18,310 bases of DNA, taken from Fidelibacterota bacterium (GTDB lineage Bacteria; Fidelibacterota; Marinisomatia; SCGC-AAA003-L08; D37C17). The notes under the pieces were generated by a model, which made no database searches, was not told where the DNA came from, and worked only from the letters and a program-made list of their open reading frames with translations. The DNA lies in assembly GCA_018671635.1 (NCBI GenBank), contig JABHHG010000099.1, forward strand, positions 1 to 18,310. The letters are read 5' to 3'. A program made the translations under genes and the position numbers. Shown in pieces: positions 1 to 8,120 of the stretch; the first letter of the stretch is position 1, and every line of letters begins with the position of its first letter.

Positions 1-407
1 ACTAATAATTCTTCTGCTTTTCTTTGCGCTACCTCAGCTGCTATTTTTTTGGCTTCAGTAAGGGTCTTTTTTTCGTTCGAAATTCGCTCTTTTAATGAAT
101 CCATAGGGTCTAAAGATCCAGCGACCTTAGCTACGGGTGCAGACTCATTCTCAGTGTCAGCCTTTTGCTGCTTTTTGATATTAGAAACGACAGCCTGCCT
201 TGCTTGTTCTTTTCTTAGTCTTTCAATTTGCTGTCTTTCTTTAGCGAATTCACCTAATATTTTGTCATATATTTCTGCATCCACAGGAGCCATATGGCTT
301 GAAACGGAAACACCTGCATCTTTAAGGAAAGACATTATCTCCAGATGAGAGATATTTAACTCTTTCGCAATATGAAATATTCTTCTTTTTTTAGTCGTCT
401 CTGTCAT
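1..407 (-). CDS. infB: Translation initiation factor IF-2, N-terminal part (cut by window edge)
   Basis: IF-2 is the GTPase that brings initiator tRNA to the 30S subunit and promotes subunit joining. Only the first 135 codons are present; the G domain lies beyond base 1. The start is ATG at 407-405. Residues 8-50 form the IF2_N fold (RIFHIAKELNIS, then FLKDAGVSV and a PVDAEIYDKI-like end), typical of the N-terminus of bacterial IF-2. From about residue 50 the protein becomes a Lys/Glu/Ala/Gln-rich, probably helical linker (KERQQIERLRKEQ, later AAEVAQRKAEE), the usual low-complexity region before the G domain. It lies 8 nt downstream of nusA on the same strand, the near-universal nusA-infB order. 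Only a weak purine-rich site (AAGG) precedes the ATG, so translation may be coupled to nusA. The family call is firm; the C-terminal boundary is unknown. Confidence 0.93.
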   Translation of the reverse strand, partial: MTETTKKRRIFHIAKELNISHLEIMSFLKDAGVSVSSHMAPVDAEIYDKILGEFAKERQQIERLRKEQARQAVVSNIKKQQKADTENESAPVAKVAGSLDPMDSLKERISNEKKTLTEAKKIAAEVAQRKAEELL

Positions 408-415
408 TTTGCCTT

Positions 416-1699
416 TTATTCTTCTGCCGCTTCTACGATTGCATCTGGTTCTTCAACTTCCATTGAAGAAAGTTTTTCTTCAATTATTGCACTAATTTTA
501 CTTATTGTCTTCTCACCAAAACCCTTCAGTTCTAATAACATTGCTTTATCTGCATCTAAAAAGTCGTCGCCTGTATGGATTTCATTCTTAGAGAGGAGTT
601 CCAATTGAGTTGCTGCAATGCCAGATAATTCATCAAGATAGACAACTTCAGTAGTTGTCCCCTCATAATCTGTTTTCTTAACTGCATCAATAGTATAGCC
701 GGTAACATCTGAGGCAAGCTTAATGTTTTGACCATTTCGACCAATTGCAATAGGCAATTCTTCATCTTCAAAAACAGCAACTACATATGGGCGCTCTTCA
801 TCAATATATAAATTTATAGGTTTAGCAGGCGCCAATGCTCTAGAAATAAATATTTCTGGCTGACTACTCCAATTGATAATATCAATTTTTTCACCGTTTA
901 ACTCCCTTACTACTGACTGAATTCTACTGCCCCTCATACCCACACATGCACCAACTGCATCGATTCGCTGATCTGAAGAGTAAACCACAATTTTACTTCT
1001 ATCGCCAGCTGACCTTGATACTGCTTTAATCTCGATGATTCCATCTTCAATTTCTGGAATTTCCATTTCAAATAGACGTTCTAAGAACATATTGTCTGAT
1101 CTTGAAAGCATTATCTCTGGACCTTTAGAGGTAAACTCTACTGACTTAATAACACCCCTCACAGACTCACCGCGACGGTATCTGTCATTTGGCAACTGCT
1201 CTACTTTTGGGAGCAATAATTCTGCCTGATCAAGATTTACAAAAATTCGATCACGTTGAATTTGATGAACACTACCCACTACAATTTCGCCAATTTTCTT
1301 ATTAAAATCATCAAAAATGGATTCACGCTCAATATCTCTAATGCGCTGCGCTAAATGCTGCTTAGCAGTATTGATTAATCTTCGGCCGAAATCTTCTGGA
1401 CTCAAGATATCAATAAAGGGATCATCAATTTCTAAGTCTGGCTCAACTTTAAGCGCATTTTCAAGACTAATTTCGCACACAGGATCCACTACATCCTGAA
1501 CCACTACTTTTTCTTGGTAAATTTCAATTTCACCCTTTTCCATATTTACAATCACGCTGAAGTTTTCTCGCTCTTCGCCATATTTTTTATAAATCATGGT
1601 CATAAACAAATCTTCAATAATCGTACTTAAGTTTGTACGGTCAATATTTTTTTCTTTAGCGACAATTGAAAATGCCTCAATTATATCTTTATTGATCAA
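416..1699 (-). CDS. nusA: Transcription termination/antitermination factor NusA
   Basis: NusA binds RNA polymerase and nascent RNA and modulates pausing, intrinsic termination and antitermination. The 427-residue protein has the full bacterial order: an N-terminal RNAP-binding domain (about 1-130), an S1 domain (about 137-200, from GEIVVGSVHQI to GPEIMLSR), KH1 with a GMRG loop (254-257), KH2 with a GRNG loop (320-323), and a short C-terminal helix-hairpin-helix-like tail (about 382-410, LKGFGEKTISKI), followed by an acidic end. The start is taken as TTG at 1699-1697. The N-terminus then begins MINKDIIEAF, which aligns with the usual MNKEIL start of NusA, and a good ribosome site lies 5 nt upstream. 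No in-frame ATG exists before residue 33. infB follows after 8 nt. rimP, the usual upstream neighbour, is absent; a hairpin sits about 40 nt upstream of the start. Confidence 0.96.
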   Translation of the reverse strand: MINKDIIEAFSIVAKEKNIDRTNLSTIIEDLFMTMIYKKYGEERENFSVIVNMEKGEIEIYQEKVVVQDVVDPVCEISLENALKVEPDLEIDDPFIDILSPEDFGRRLINTAKQHLAQRIRDIERESIFDDFNKKIGEIVVGSVHQIQRDRIFVNLDQAELLLPKVEQLPNDRYRRGESVRGVIKSVEFTSKGPEIMLSRSDNMFLERLFEMEIPEIEDGIIEIKAVSRSAGDRSKIVVYSSDQRIDAVGACVGMRGSRIQSVVRELNGEKIDIINWSSQPEIFISRALAPAKPINLYIDEERPYVVAVFEDEELPIAIGRNGQNIKLASDVTGYTIDAVKKTDYEGTTTEVVYLDELSGIAATQLELLSKNEIHTGDDFLDADKAMLLELKGFGEKTISKISAIIEEKLSSMEVEEPDAIVEAAEE

Positions 1700-1704
1700 G
1701 ACTA

Positions 1705-1713
1705 ATCACCCTT
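1705..1713 (-). promoter_or_regulatory. Ribosome binding site supporting the TTG start of nusA
   Basis: Read on the minus strand this is AAGGGTGAT, close to the 3' part of the consensus AAGGAGGTGAT. It is followed by 5 nt (TAGTC) and then TTG at 1699. It supports the TTG codon over any internal ATG. A GATAAT hexamer (1730-1725) could serve as a -10 box, but no convincing -35 was found, because that position falls inside the hairpin. Confidence 0.6.
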
Positions 1714-1730
1714 TTCCCATTTAAATTATC

Positions 1731-1765
1731 CAATAAATAAAGAAAGTGGGTTTTCACCCACTTTC
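1731..1765 (-). terminator. Hairpin between the TPR gene and nusA (terminator or attenuator)
   Basis: A perfect 10-bp stem is formed by 1742-1751 (GAAAGTGGGT) and 1756-1765 (ACCCACTTTC). On the minus-strand transcript the 4-nt loop is GAAA, a GNRA tetraloop, and the stem is followed by TTTATTTATT. It lies 42 nt after the TPR stop codon and about 42 nt before the nusA start. The U-tract is interrupted, so termination may be partial. It could end the tRNA-TPR transcript, act as a leaky attenuator ahead of nusA, or both. The stem is clear; its function is inferred. Confidence 0.7.
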
Positions 1766-1806
1766 CGACACAGTAAATTAAGCGTAAATCCACTATTCTA
1801 CCAAGT

Positions 1807-2472
1807 TTAATTATCCTTGTTGAAATTCGCCAATGCTAATAATTCTTCAGCTTTATTTTTGTCTGAATAATTAATATTTTCAGTGCTAAGAATATCATTT
1901 AAAACAGATACCGCGTCATTAAAATTTCCGTTGGCAATATATGCCATTGATAAATCAATCTTAAATCTAAGATCCAAGCCAACTGCAGACGATAGCTTAT
2001 CAGCCTTTTTAAAATTATTGACCGCCGCATCATTATCATCCATATTCATTGAAACATTTCCTAATGTTTCATGAACTCCAGCGTCAACTACACCATCAGA
2101 GCTCCCTGTCCCAAGCTCATCAGTCAAAGATAGTACAGCAGCATCATTATTGGATAAATAAGAATCTTTCAATAAATATATCAATGCCTGATTTGCGGCG
2201 TCACTTCCAGAATACTCTTCAGCTATACTTTTTAATTCTGAAATTGCAATATCAGTTTGACCCGCATTATAAGCATTTTGAGCTACGCCAACAAGTGCCC
2301 TAGAAACATTTACTCTATCTTTTTGCAAGCCAGAATAATAGCCCCATCCGCCAACTGTTAATGCAACAACTACCAATATTTGTATCGCTATATTTTTATT
2401 ATTGTCAATATAGTCTATAATCGCAGTAATTTTATCAAGCACCGGATCATATCTTAACTCTTCTTTTTTCAT
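1807..2472 (-). CDS. Membrane-anchored tetratricopeptide-repeat protein, YfgM-like
   Basis: This 221-residue protein has a short charged N-terminus, one hydrophobic segment (about residues 28-46, NIAIQILVVVALTVGGW), then a soluble helical region. The hydrophobic anchor without a cleavage site suggests a single-pass protein with its C-terminal domain outside the inner membrane. The C-terminal part shows TPR-like helices: about 64-100 (AYNAGQTDIAISELKSIAEE), 132-160 (LGNVSMNMDDNDAAVNNFKKA) and 172-205 (LSMAYIANGNFNDAVSVLND). This architecture matches the TPR_21/YfgM family, which in E. coli contacts the SecYEG translocon and periplasmic chaperones; that role is only an analogy here. The ATG at 2472 is preceded by GGAG at a good distance. 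It lies 19 nt after tRNA-Arg on the same strand, so the two may share a transcript, and a hairpin follows. Confidence 0.72.
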   Translation of the reverse strand: MKKEELRYDPVLDKITAIIDYIDNNKNIAIQILVVVALTVGGWGYYSGLQKDRVNVSRALVGVAQNAYNAGQTDIAISELKSIAEEYSGSDAANQALIYLLKDSYLSNNDAAVLSLTDELGTGSSDGVVDAGVHETLGNVSMNMDDNDAAVNNFKKADKLSSAVGLDLRFKIDLSMAYIANGNFNDAVSVLNDILSTENINYSDKNKAEELLALANFNKDN

Positions 2473-2491
2473 ACTTTCTCCAATAATTGTG

Positions 2492-2563
2492 TACCCTCTA
2501 CAGGAATCGAACCTGTATCTAAGGTTTAGGAAACCCTTGTTCTATCCGTTGAACTAAGAGGGC
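2492..2563 (-). tRNA. tRNA-Arg (anticodon CCU)
   Basis: The 72-nt minus-strand sequence folds as a complete cloverleaf: acceptor GCCCTCT with AGAGGGT (the 1:72 pair is G-U), D stem GTTC/GAAC, anticodon stem AGGGT/ACCTT with loop TTCCTAA (anticodon CCU, reading AGG), and T stem ACAGG/CCTGT with loop TTCGATT. The discriminator base is A. CCA is not encoded (CAC follows). It lies between the stop codon of the metallopeptidase gene (70 nt away) and the TPR gene (19 nt). Confidence 0.96.
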
Positions 2564-2633
2564 TAATGAGGGGGAATGTGCCCTAAAAATGTTTGTAAAT
2601 TTAAGTGGATATTAAAATCTATTACAAGGATGT

Positions 2634-4310
2634 TTATTTGATTACTGATATAAGTCGTGATTCACTTGCTCCTGAAGCTGAAAGACTATTTAAAATATAG
2701 ATTCCTGAAGATATGTTTAGACTTATTATCCCACTATGATTACCCAAATCATCAGCAAATGATTGAGCAGATAAAATCATTCGCCCTCTTAAATCTAATA
2801 AATTTAATGATAACTCACCATTTCCCATATCACTGAAATATCTATATGATAATACATTTTCACTAATGGGATTTGGGAATATGAAAAGGTCATTTTTAGC
2901 GGGAGATGATATATGCTTATAGAATATATCGTACATTGGATTGTCAATTTCAACATCTTGAGTATAAACTATAATTTTCTCAACTTTACTTACACCACTA
3001 TCTACTATGTTTTCACTTTCAAAGAATTCATTCTCTGAAGAAAGGAATATTTTTAACTCAGAATTAGAATTAACACTCAGTGTCGATAAATAGTCGGGGA
3101 CAGAGTATAGTGCAAAGGAGTATTCAGGCATGGTCTTTCCCGTTTCTATTGTGGCACTCTGCATACCGATGGAAATGTAATTCTCAATATTTTCAGAATA
3201 AACCTCACTATTTAGGGGAGTAATTTCCAGCTCTCCTCGGAGGAGTGATTGAATCCAATTTATGTATAGAGATTTAAACTCTTTATCATCAAATTGAGAT
3301 TTCACAGATAATAAGCCTTGATCGCTATGGGTAAAAATATTTTTAATTACACTCAACCCCTTTAGCTCATATAAGTACTGAAAAAATAAGGCTGATTTTG
3401 CATAATAGGGCAATGTTGAAGTGCTACCAATTTCAGACCACTCATCAAGTCCGATTAATGGATTCTCTAAATAATGAGAAAAATCACGTGCACCCAACCC
3501 CAAAATAGAAGGCATTAAGTCTGAAATCCCTTCATTTAACCATGGATTATGAAAAGTCCACCCCCCATCGGTACTTCCAAAATAACCTTCTCTTATATCA
3601 GCATTCCAATGCAACAAATGTTGATATTCATGTGCTAATGTGAACAGTGCATCTCCTAAACCATTTTCATTAATTATAGAAGGATTTGAATCAATGTAAA
3701 TAATATTTTCACCATTACTATTGGACTGCCAATTATATGGATAACTACAGGTAGCTATAGTTGCGCTAGGCAACCAAGAACTCCCATTTTCATGTAGGCA
3801 CATATATTGATCCTGGGGGTCAAAAAAACCAGCCACGAATTCGCCTGAATTTGAGTATCCATCTCGAATATCCAATAATAAAATATTGACAATAGTGCCA
3901 TCGTTAATGGTTGGTGGTGGGCCTAAAATAGATTCCTCTGAAGTCCTTATGCCACTCTGAAGATTAAGTGAGTCTGCGTCAAGTGTCGATGCCGTAAAGG
4001 TATAAAATAATTCTTCCACCACAGTAAGGTCAATATGGTCATTGGAAATTTCGGCTATTTCACCATAAAAATTACTAACTCCGTCAGTTGATAGCAATTT
4101 AAATTCAATTTCTTCTAATTCATTTGTAGATAAATTGCGAACTGAAAAAAATTTGCTTGAACCAATCTCTTGAGAACGATTAAAATCAATAGTTGATCTT
4201 GCACTATTTAGGGTAAGTCCTGTAATTAGAGGGGAGCCACAGTTTTCTGAATACGGAAAAACAATTGAAGCGGAAAAAGAAAATAAGAGAAAAGCCTTAA
4301 ATATACTCAT
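2634..4310 (-). CDS. Secreted HEXXH metallopeptidase with T9SS type A sorting domain
   Basis: This is a 558-residue exported protein. Residues 1-20 look like a Sec signal peptide (MSIFKAFLLFSFSASIVF). The central region holds a zinc-peptidase signature, HEYQH at 227-231 within TLAHEYQHLLHW. A downstream glutamate in WLNEGISDL (E260) is a plausible third zinc ligand, as in gluzincins. The AHEYQH...WLNEG pattern is reminiscent of hyicolysin/M30-like enzymes, but the family is not certain. Residues about 474-558 (FIFPNPISENV start, LLDLRGR, SSGIYIL, final SVIK) form a Por/T9SS type A sorting domain, implying export to the surface or medium by type IX secretion. The ATG overlaps the end of gpsA by 14 bp, so it is probably the last gene of the fadD-purM-gpsA operon. 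The substrate is unknown. Confidence 0.8.
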   Translation of the reverse strand: MSIFKAFLLFSFSASIVFPYSENCGSPLITGLTLNSARSTIDFNRSQEIGSSKFFSVRNLSTNELEEIEFKLLSTDGVSNFYGEIAEISNDHIDLTVVEELFYTFTASTLDADSLNLQSGIRTSEESILGPPPTINDGTIVNILLLDIRDGYSNSGEFVAGFFDPQDQYMCLHENGSSWLPSATIATCSYPYNWQSNSNGENIIYIDSNPSIINENGLGDALFTLAHEYQHLLHWNADIREGYFGSTDGGWTFHNPWLNEGISDLMPSILGLGARDFSHYLENPLIGLDEWSEIGSTSTLPYYAKSALFFQYLYELKGLSVIKNIFTHSDQGLLSVKSQFDDKEFKSLYINWIQSLLRGELEITPLNSEVYSENIENYISIGMQSATIETGKTMPEYSFALYSVPDYLSTLSVNSNSELKIFLSSENEFFESENIVDSGVSKVEKIIVYTQDVEIDNPMYDIFYKHISSPAKNDLFIFPNPISENVLSYRYFSDMGNGELSLNLLDLRGRMILSAQSFADDLGNHSGIISLNISSGIYILNSLSASGASESRLISVIK

Positions 4311-5283
4311 TTACCAAATCACGTTTCATGAGCTCAGCAATTGCAATTTGGGGGGGTTTACCTTCAAATAATACTTTAAAGGTTTCTTCACATATAGGCA
4401 TGGATAGGTTATGTTTTTGTGCAATCGTATTTATGGATTTTGTAGTGTTCACGCCTTCAGCCACCATATCCATTTCTTCTAAAATTTCTGACAATGGCTT
4501 GCCTTGACCCAACATAAAGCCAACATGGCGATTTCTACTATGCTTACTGAAGGAGGTAACCATTAAATCCCCAATGCCACTCAAACCTGAAAATGTTTCA
4601 ATTTCAGCACCATAATGTACGCCTAATCGAATAATTTCTTGTAATCCGCGAGTTAGCAGGGCGGCCATTGTATTGTCTCCTAATTGTAACCCTTGGCAGA
4701 TTCCTGCTGAAATAGCAATAACATTCTTTACGGCTCCCCCAACCTCAACACCTTTAATGTCAGAGCTGGAATAAACCCTGAAGTACTCATTTGAAAATAA
4801 TTTTTGAACTTTCTTTGATATAGAGATATTACTCGATGCCGATACTACTGCAGTAGGAATTTTATTATATACTTCTTCAGCATGACTTGGACCAGAAAGG
4901 GCAACAATATTATTTTCGGAGATATGCATCAAATTAGAAATAAGATTAGACATCAATAGGCCTGTTTCATTTTCAATCCCTTTTGAGGCACAAATAACAA
5001 AAGAAGGGTTCAGTTTACATAGATTCGGTAGTACGGAATGAAATGAGTGAGTTGGTATGGTAATTAAAATTGGAGCGTCTTTAGGTAGGTCTGATAATTC
5101 TGAGGTAATTTTAATAGAATTGATTAAGGGGGATGCTGGCAAATTGACATGTTGCCTTGAGGATTGCAATGTTATTGCTGCATCCTTCCGATGATGCCAT
5201 AGCACCACATCACTGCCATTGCCAGCAAGGACTTGAGATAGTGCAGCTCCCCATGAACCGGCACCAATTACGCCGATTTTCAT
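4297..5283 (-). CDS. gpsA: Glycerol-3-phosphate dehydrogenase [NAD(P)+]
   Basis: GpsA reduces dihydroxyacetone phosphate to sn-glycerol-3-phosphate in the cytoplasm, supplying the phospholipid backbone. The 328-residue length is typical of the family. The N-terminal Rossmann motif GAGSWG is at residues 7-12, KGIE at 101-104 and GPSHAEEV at 131-138. The catalytic lysine is in GGAVKNV (K186), and the substrate-phosphate RNR motif is at 250-252 in KHSRNRHVG. The C-terminal helical domain is complete. The ATG at 5283 begins 3 nt after the purM stop, and the C-terminus overlaps the next gene by 14 bp. Its position behind a long-chain acyl-CoA synthetase fits a lipid-precursor role, while purM in between is a different pathway. 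Confidence 0.97.
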   Translation of the reverse strand: MKIGVIGAGSWGAALSQVLAGNGSDVVLWHHRKDAAITLQSSRQHVNLPASPLINSIKITSELSDLPKDAPILITIPTHSFHSVLPNLCKLNPSFVICASKGIENETGLLMSNLISNLMHISENNIVALSGPSHAEEVYNKIPTAVVSASSNISISKKVQKLFSNEYFRVYSSSDIKGVEVGGAVKNVIAISAGICQGLQLGDNTMAALLTRGLQEIIRLGVHYGAEIETFSGLSGIGDLMVTSFSKHSRNRHVGFMLGQGKPLSEILEEMDMVAEGVNTTKSINTIAQKHNLSMPICEETFKVLFEGKPPQIAIAELMKRDLVNEYI

Positions 5284-5286
5284 GTA

Positions 5287-6279
5287 TTAGCTGACTTTCC
5301 CTAATTCATAATATTGCTCACCCAATGTATCTAAATGTGCTAAACATTCATTTAAACCATCTGGACGAACTACTAATATTAGCCCAATACCAAGATTCAT
5401 ACTCTGACGCAAATCCTCTTCGGGTACATTTCCAAGTTCTTGAATTAACGTATAGATCGCGGGTCTTTTCCAGGCAGACCAATCAATATCCATCCCTTGG
5501 TCTTCCTTAAGGATTCTTTTTGTATTATTTACAATTCCGCCTCCAGTTATATGGGAAATCCCTCGGAGCCAATCTTTTTCTAAAATAGCATCTGCTATAT
5601 GTAGGTATGATTTATGGATTGCCAATAATGCATCGCTAATAGTGCAACCTAGTGCACCTACAAATTCATTCACATCATATTTAGAGAGTAGAATTTTACG
5701 GGCAAGCGAATAACCATTTGTATGCAAACCAGTTGAAGGCAGTCCTATTAGAATATCTCCTTTAGCAGCTTTTTTATTTGGGAGCATATATTTTCTATCA
5801 ACCACACCCACAATGGTGCCACTCATATCATATTCACCCTCTTGATAAAAACCAGGCATTTCTGCCGTCTCACCTCCGATAAGAGAGCAATTATTTTCCT
5901 GACATGCTTGAGATAGCCCTGAAACTACATCTTCTAAGACACCCACATCAAGCTTGCCAGTTGCAAAATAATCTAAGAAAAACAGTGGCCGAGCCCCCAC
6001 CGCTAAAATATCATTCACGCAGTGATTAACTAGACATTGCCCAACCGTTGAATGACGATCAGATAAAAATGCTATCTTTAATTTTGTCCCCACTCCATCT
6101 GCACTAGAAACCAATACAGGTTCATCATAGTCATCTTTTGGAAAATTGAAACAACCGCCAAAACCACCAATATCAGTCAGGGTATTTTCAGTAAACGATT
6201 TTTTTACAATTTTACCAATACGTTTAACTGCTGCGTCGCCTGCCTCAATATCTACACCAGCTTCTTTATAAGTAGTCAA
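5287..6279 (-). CDS. purM: Phosphoribosylformylglycinamidine cyclo-ligase (AIR synthetase)
   Basis: PurM closes the imidazole ring in de novo purine synthesis, converting FGAM to AIR with ATP. The 330-residue protein carries the family motifs: YKEAGVDIEAG at the N-terminus, DGVGTK at 61-66, VNHCVNDILAVGARPLFFLDY at 84-104, GGETAEMPG at 135-143 and STGLHTNGYSL at 182-192. The reading frame opens with TTG at 6279-6277, which places TYKEAG at the normal family N-terminus. The TTG is preceded by AGGAG at 5 nt, and no ATG gives a better start. The stop codon of the acyl-CoA synthetase (TAG, 6290-6288) overlaps that ribosome site, suggesting translational coupling. No other pur gene is in the window. 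Confidence 0.97.
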   Translation of the reverse strand: MTTYKEAGVDIEAGDAAVKRIGKIVKKSFTENTLTDIGGFGGCFNFPKDDYDEPVLVSSADGVGTKLKIAFLSDRHSTVGQCLVNHCVNDILAVGARPLFFLDYFATGKLDVGVLEDVVSGLSQACQENNCSLIGGETAEMPGFYQEGEYDMSGTIVGVVDRKYMLPNKKAAKGDILIGLPSTGLHTNGYSLARKILLSKYDVNEFVGALGCTISDALLAIHKSYLHIADAILEKDWLRGISHITGGGIVNNTKRILKEDQGMDIDWSAWKRPAIYTLIQELGNVPEEDLRQSMNLGIGLILVVRPDGLNECLAHLDTLGEQYYELGKVS

Positions 6280-6284
6280 ATTAG

Positions 6285-6289
6285 CTCCT
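6285..6289 (-). promoter_or_regulatory. Shine-Dalgarno AGGAG for the TTG start of purM
   Basis: The minus-strand sequence AGGAG is followed by CTAAT and then TTG. Its first two bases lie within the TAG stop of the upstream acyl-CoA synthetase gene. It decides the purM start and suggests that ribosomes ending on the upstream gene re-initiate on purM. Confidence 0.65.
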
Positions 6290-8120
6290 ATCCACCAATA
6301 AATTCTTCTTCATTTTTACTATTTACATCAGAATACATATTCTCCACGTACTCATCAAAATTGCTCAACACAGATCTCCTTACCACTTTTAGGGTTGGAG
6401 TTAGTTCACCCTTTTCCAACGTCAAGAGACGAGGTAACAAGGCAAACTTTTTAACCCTTTCATATTTAGAAAAAGTCTCCATTGCAGTATTAACTTCTTT
6501 GCTAATCAACGCGATAACATCTGAGTGTTCTACTAAGGCTGCGTGCGATGCAATTTCTTTATCATTTTCAGCCAAATATGCCTCAACTGCTTCAAATGCT
6601 GGCACTATTAATGCACTAATAAAATTACGTTTATCTCCAATAACCACAACTTGCTCAATATAAGGGGATGCAACCATTACATTTTCCATGGGTGCTGGAG
6701 CTATATTCTTACCCCCAGAAGTTACCAATATATTCTTTTTTCTATCCGTTATTTTTAAAAACCCATCGCCATCGAATTCACCAATATCTCCAGTATGAAA
6801 CCAACCATTTTCGTCAATAGACTCCTTAGTTGCTTCATGATTATTATAATAACCCTTCATAATACTTGGACCCTTTGCAATAATCTCACCATCATCCGCA
6901 ATTTGAATTTCAACATTAAAAAGGGGTTTACCAACAGAACCATATCGTATGGAACCGGGGCTATTTGAGGATAATACTGGGCTTGTTTCTGTCAGACCAT
7001 AACCCTCCAAAATAGTAATACCAGCAGCAGCAAAAAACTCACCAATTTGTTGAGATAATGGAGCTCCGCCTGAAACGAAAAACTTCAATCGCCCCCCCAT
7101 ACGCTCTCTCACCTTAGAATAAACTAACTTGTCCGCAATTTTATGCTTTATTCCAAGTAAAAATGGAATCCTTTCACCGGCAATTGAAAGCATGCTATAA
7201 TTCCGACCAACATCTATAGCCCACCAAAAAATCTTTTGCCGAGCTGCTGGCGCACTTTTCAGGCCTTCAATGATGCGAGTGTGCATTTTTTCATATAATC
7301 GAGGGACACTCAGTACAACCGTTGGCTTTGCTTCTTGAAGGTTAGCAGGAACTTGCTCGATACCTTCAGCATAGTAAACGGTACATGCACGACTAAAGGC
7401 TGTAAAATGACCTCCCATTCTTTCAAACACATGGCTTAATGGCAAAAAGGATAAAAAGACATCATTGTTTTCAAAGTTTATTAACTTTCCAATCCCCTCC
7501 ATATTAGCGATTAAATTTTCATGAGATAACATTACGCCTTTAGGGTTTCCAGTTGTACCAGAAGTATAAATTAAAGTCAACAAATCACTGGGATTTGCTG
7601 TATTGACAAGCGAATCAAATGTTAAATCCGTAAATGCAGAAAAAGCATTCCCCTTTTCAATAAATTCATTATAAGTATAGACGTTTTCTGCACTACCAGT
7701 ATCTGAATTATCTAATAAGACAATACTTTTTAACTTGGGGCAATTAGCCCATATAGATTTTATTTTCTCATACTGTTCTTGATCTTCAATAAAAATTAAA
7801 GTGGATTCTGAATCATTTAGTATGTATTCAATTTGGGAAGGGATTAATGTTGGATAGATACTAACAGTGGCTGCACCCGCACAAATGACTCCATAGTCAC
7901 TCATAGCCCACCGTGGAGAATTATTTGAAAGAATGGCTACATTCTGACCAGACTCAACATCAATTGAGCGAAGCCCAAATGCTAAATTGGTTACTGTATT
8001 TCTTATATCGAGGCCCGTAAGCCCCACCCAATTCTCACCCTTTTTATAATAATAAAGTACTTTGGTAAGATTTTGATTTGTGGAGTAATCAAACATCTGT
8101 GAAATTGTACTATATGACAT
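6288..8120 (-). CDS. Long-chain acyl-CoA synthetase (AMP-forming)
   Basis: This enzyme activates fatty acids to acyl-CoA through an acyl-adenylate. The 610-residue length and motifs fit the FAA1/long-chain subgroup of ANL enzymes. The phosphate loop is YTSGTTGNPKGV (185-196), the A5 motif GYGLTET is at 373-379, and the TGD-to-hinge region runs from about 443 to 475 with ITDRKKNILVTSGGKNIAP. The C-terminal catalytic lysine is probably K578 in GELTPTLK. FLPLSHVFER (225-234) is typical of long-chain enzymes. No signal peptide is seen; it is probably cytoplasmic and may be peripheral to the membrane. The ATG at 8120 has AAGGATAG just upstream. It is the first gene of a minus-strand operon with purM, gpsA and a secreted peptidase. 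The substrate chain length cannot be read from sequence. Confidence 0.92.
   Translation of the reverse strand: MSYSTISQMFDYSTNQNLTKVLYYYKKGENWVGLTGLDIRNTVTNLAFGLRSIDVESGQNVAILSNNSPRWAMSDYGVICAGAATVSIYPTLIPSQIEYILNDSESTLIFIEDQEQYEKIKSIWANCPKLKSIVLLDNSDTGSAENVYTYNEFIEKGNAFSAFTDLTFDSLVNTANPSDLLTLIYTSGTTGNPKGVMLSHENLIANMEGIGKLINFENNDVFLSFLPLSHVFERMGGHFTAFSRACTVYYAEGIEQVPANLQEAKPTVVLSVPRLYEKMHTRIIEGLKSAPAARQKIFWWAIDVGRNYSMLSIAGERIPFLLGIKHKIADKLVYSKVRERMGGRLKFFVSGGAPLSQQIGEFFAAAGITILEGYGLTETSPVLSSNSPGSIRYGSVGKPLFNVEIQIADDGEIIAKGPSIMKGYYNNHEATKESIDENGWFHTGDIGEFDGDGFLKITDRKKNILVTSGGKNIAPAPMENVMVASPYIEQVVVIGDKRNFISALIVPAFEAVEAYLAENDKEIASHAALVEHSDVIALISKEVNTAMETFSKYERVKKFALLPRLLTLEKGELTPTLKVVRRSVLSNFDEYVENMYSDVNSKNEEEFIGG

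Noticed and set aside
49..608. Two plus-strand frames opposite infB and nusA
   Set aside because: They lie antisense to strongly conserved infB and nusA frames, have no ribosome sites and give unfamiliar, Ser/Leu-rich proteins.
2492..2563. tRNA-Arg(CCU) as an attachment site for an integrated element
   Set aside because: No integrase, no direct repeat of the tRNA 3' end and no foreign-looking gene block are seen on either side.
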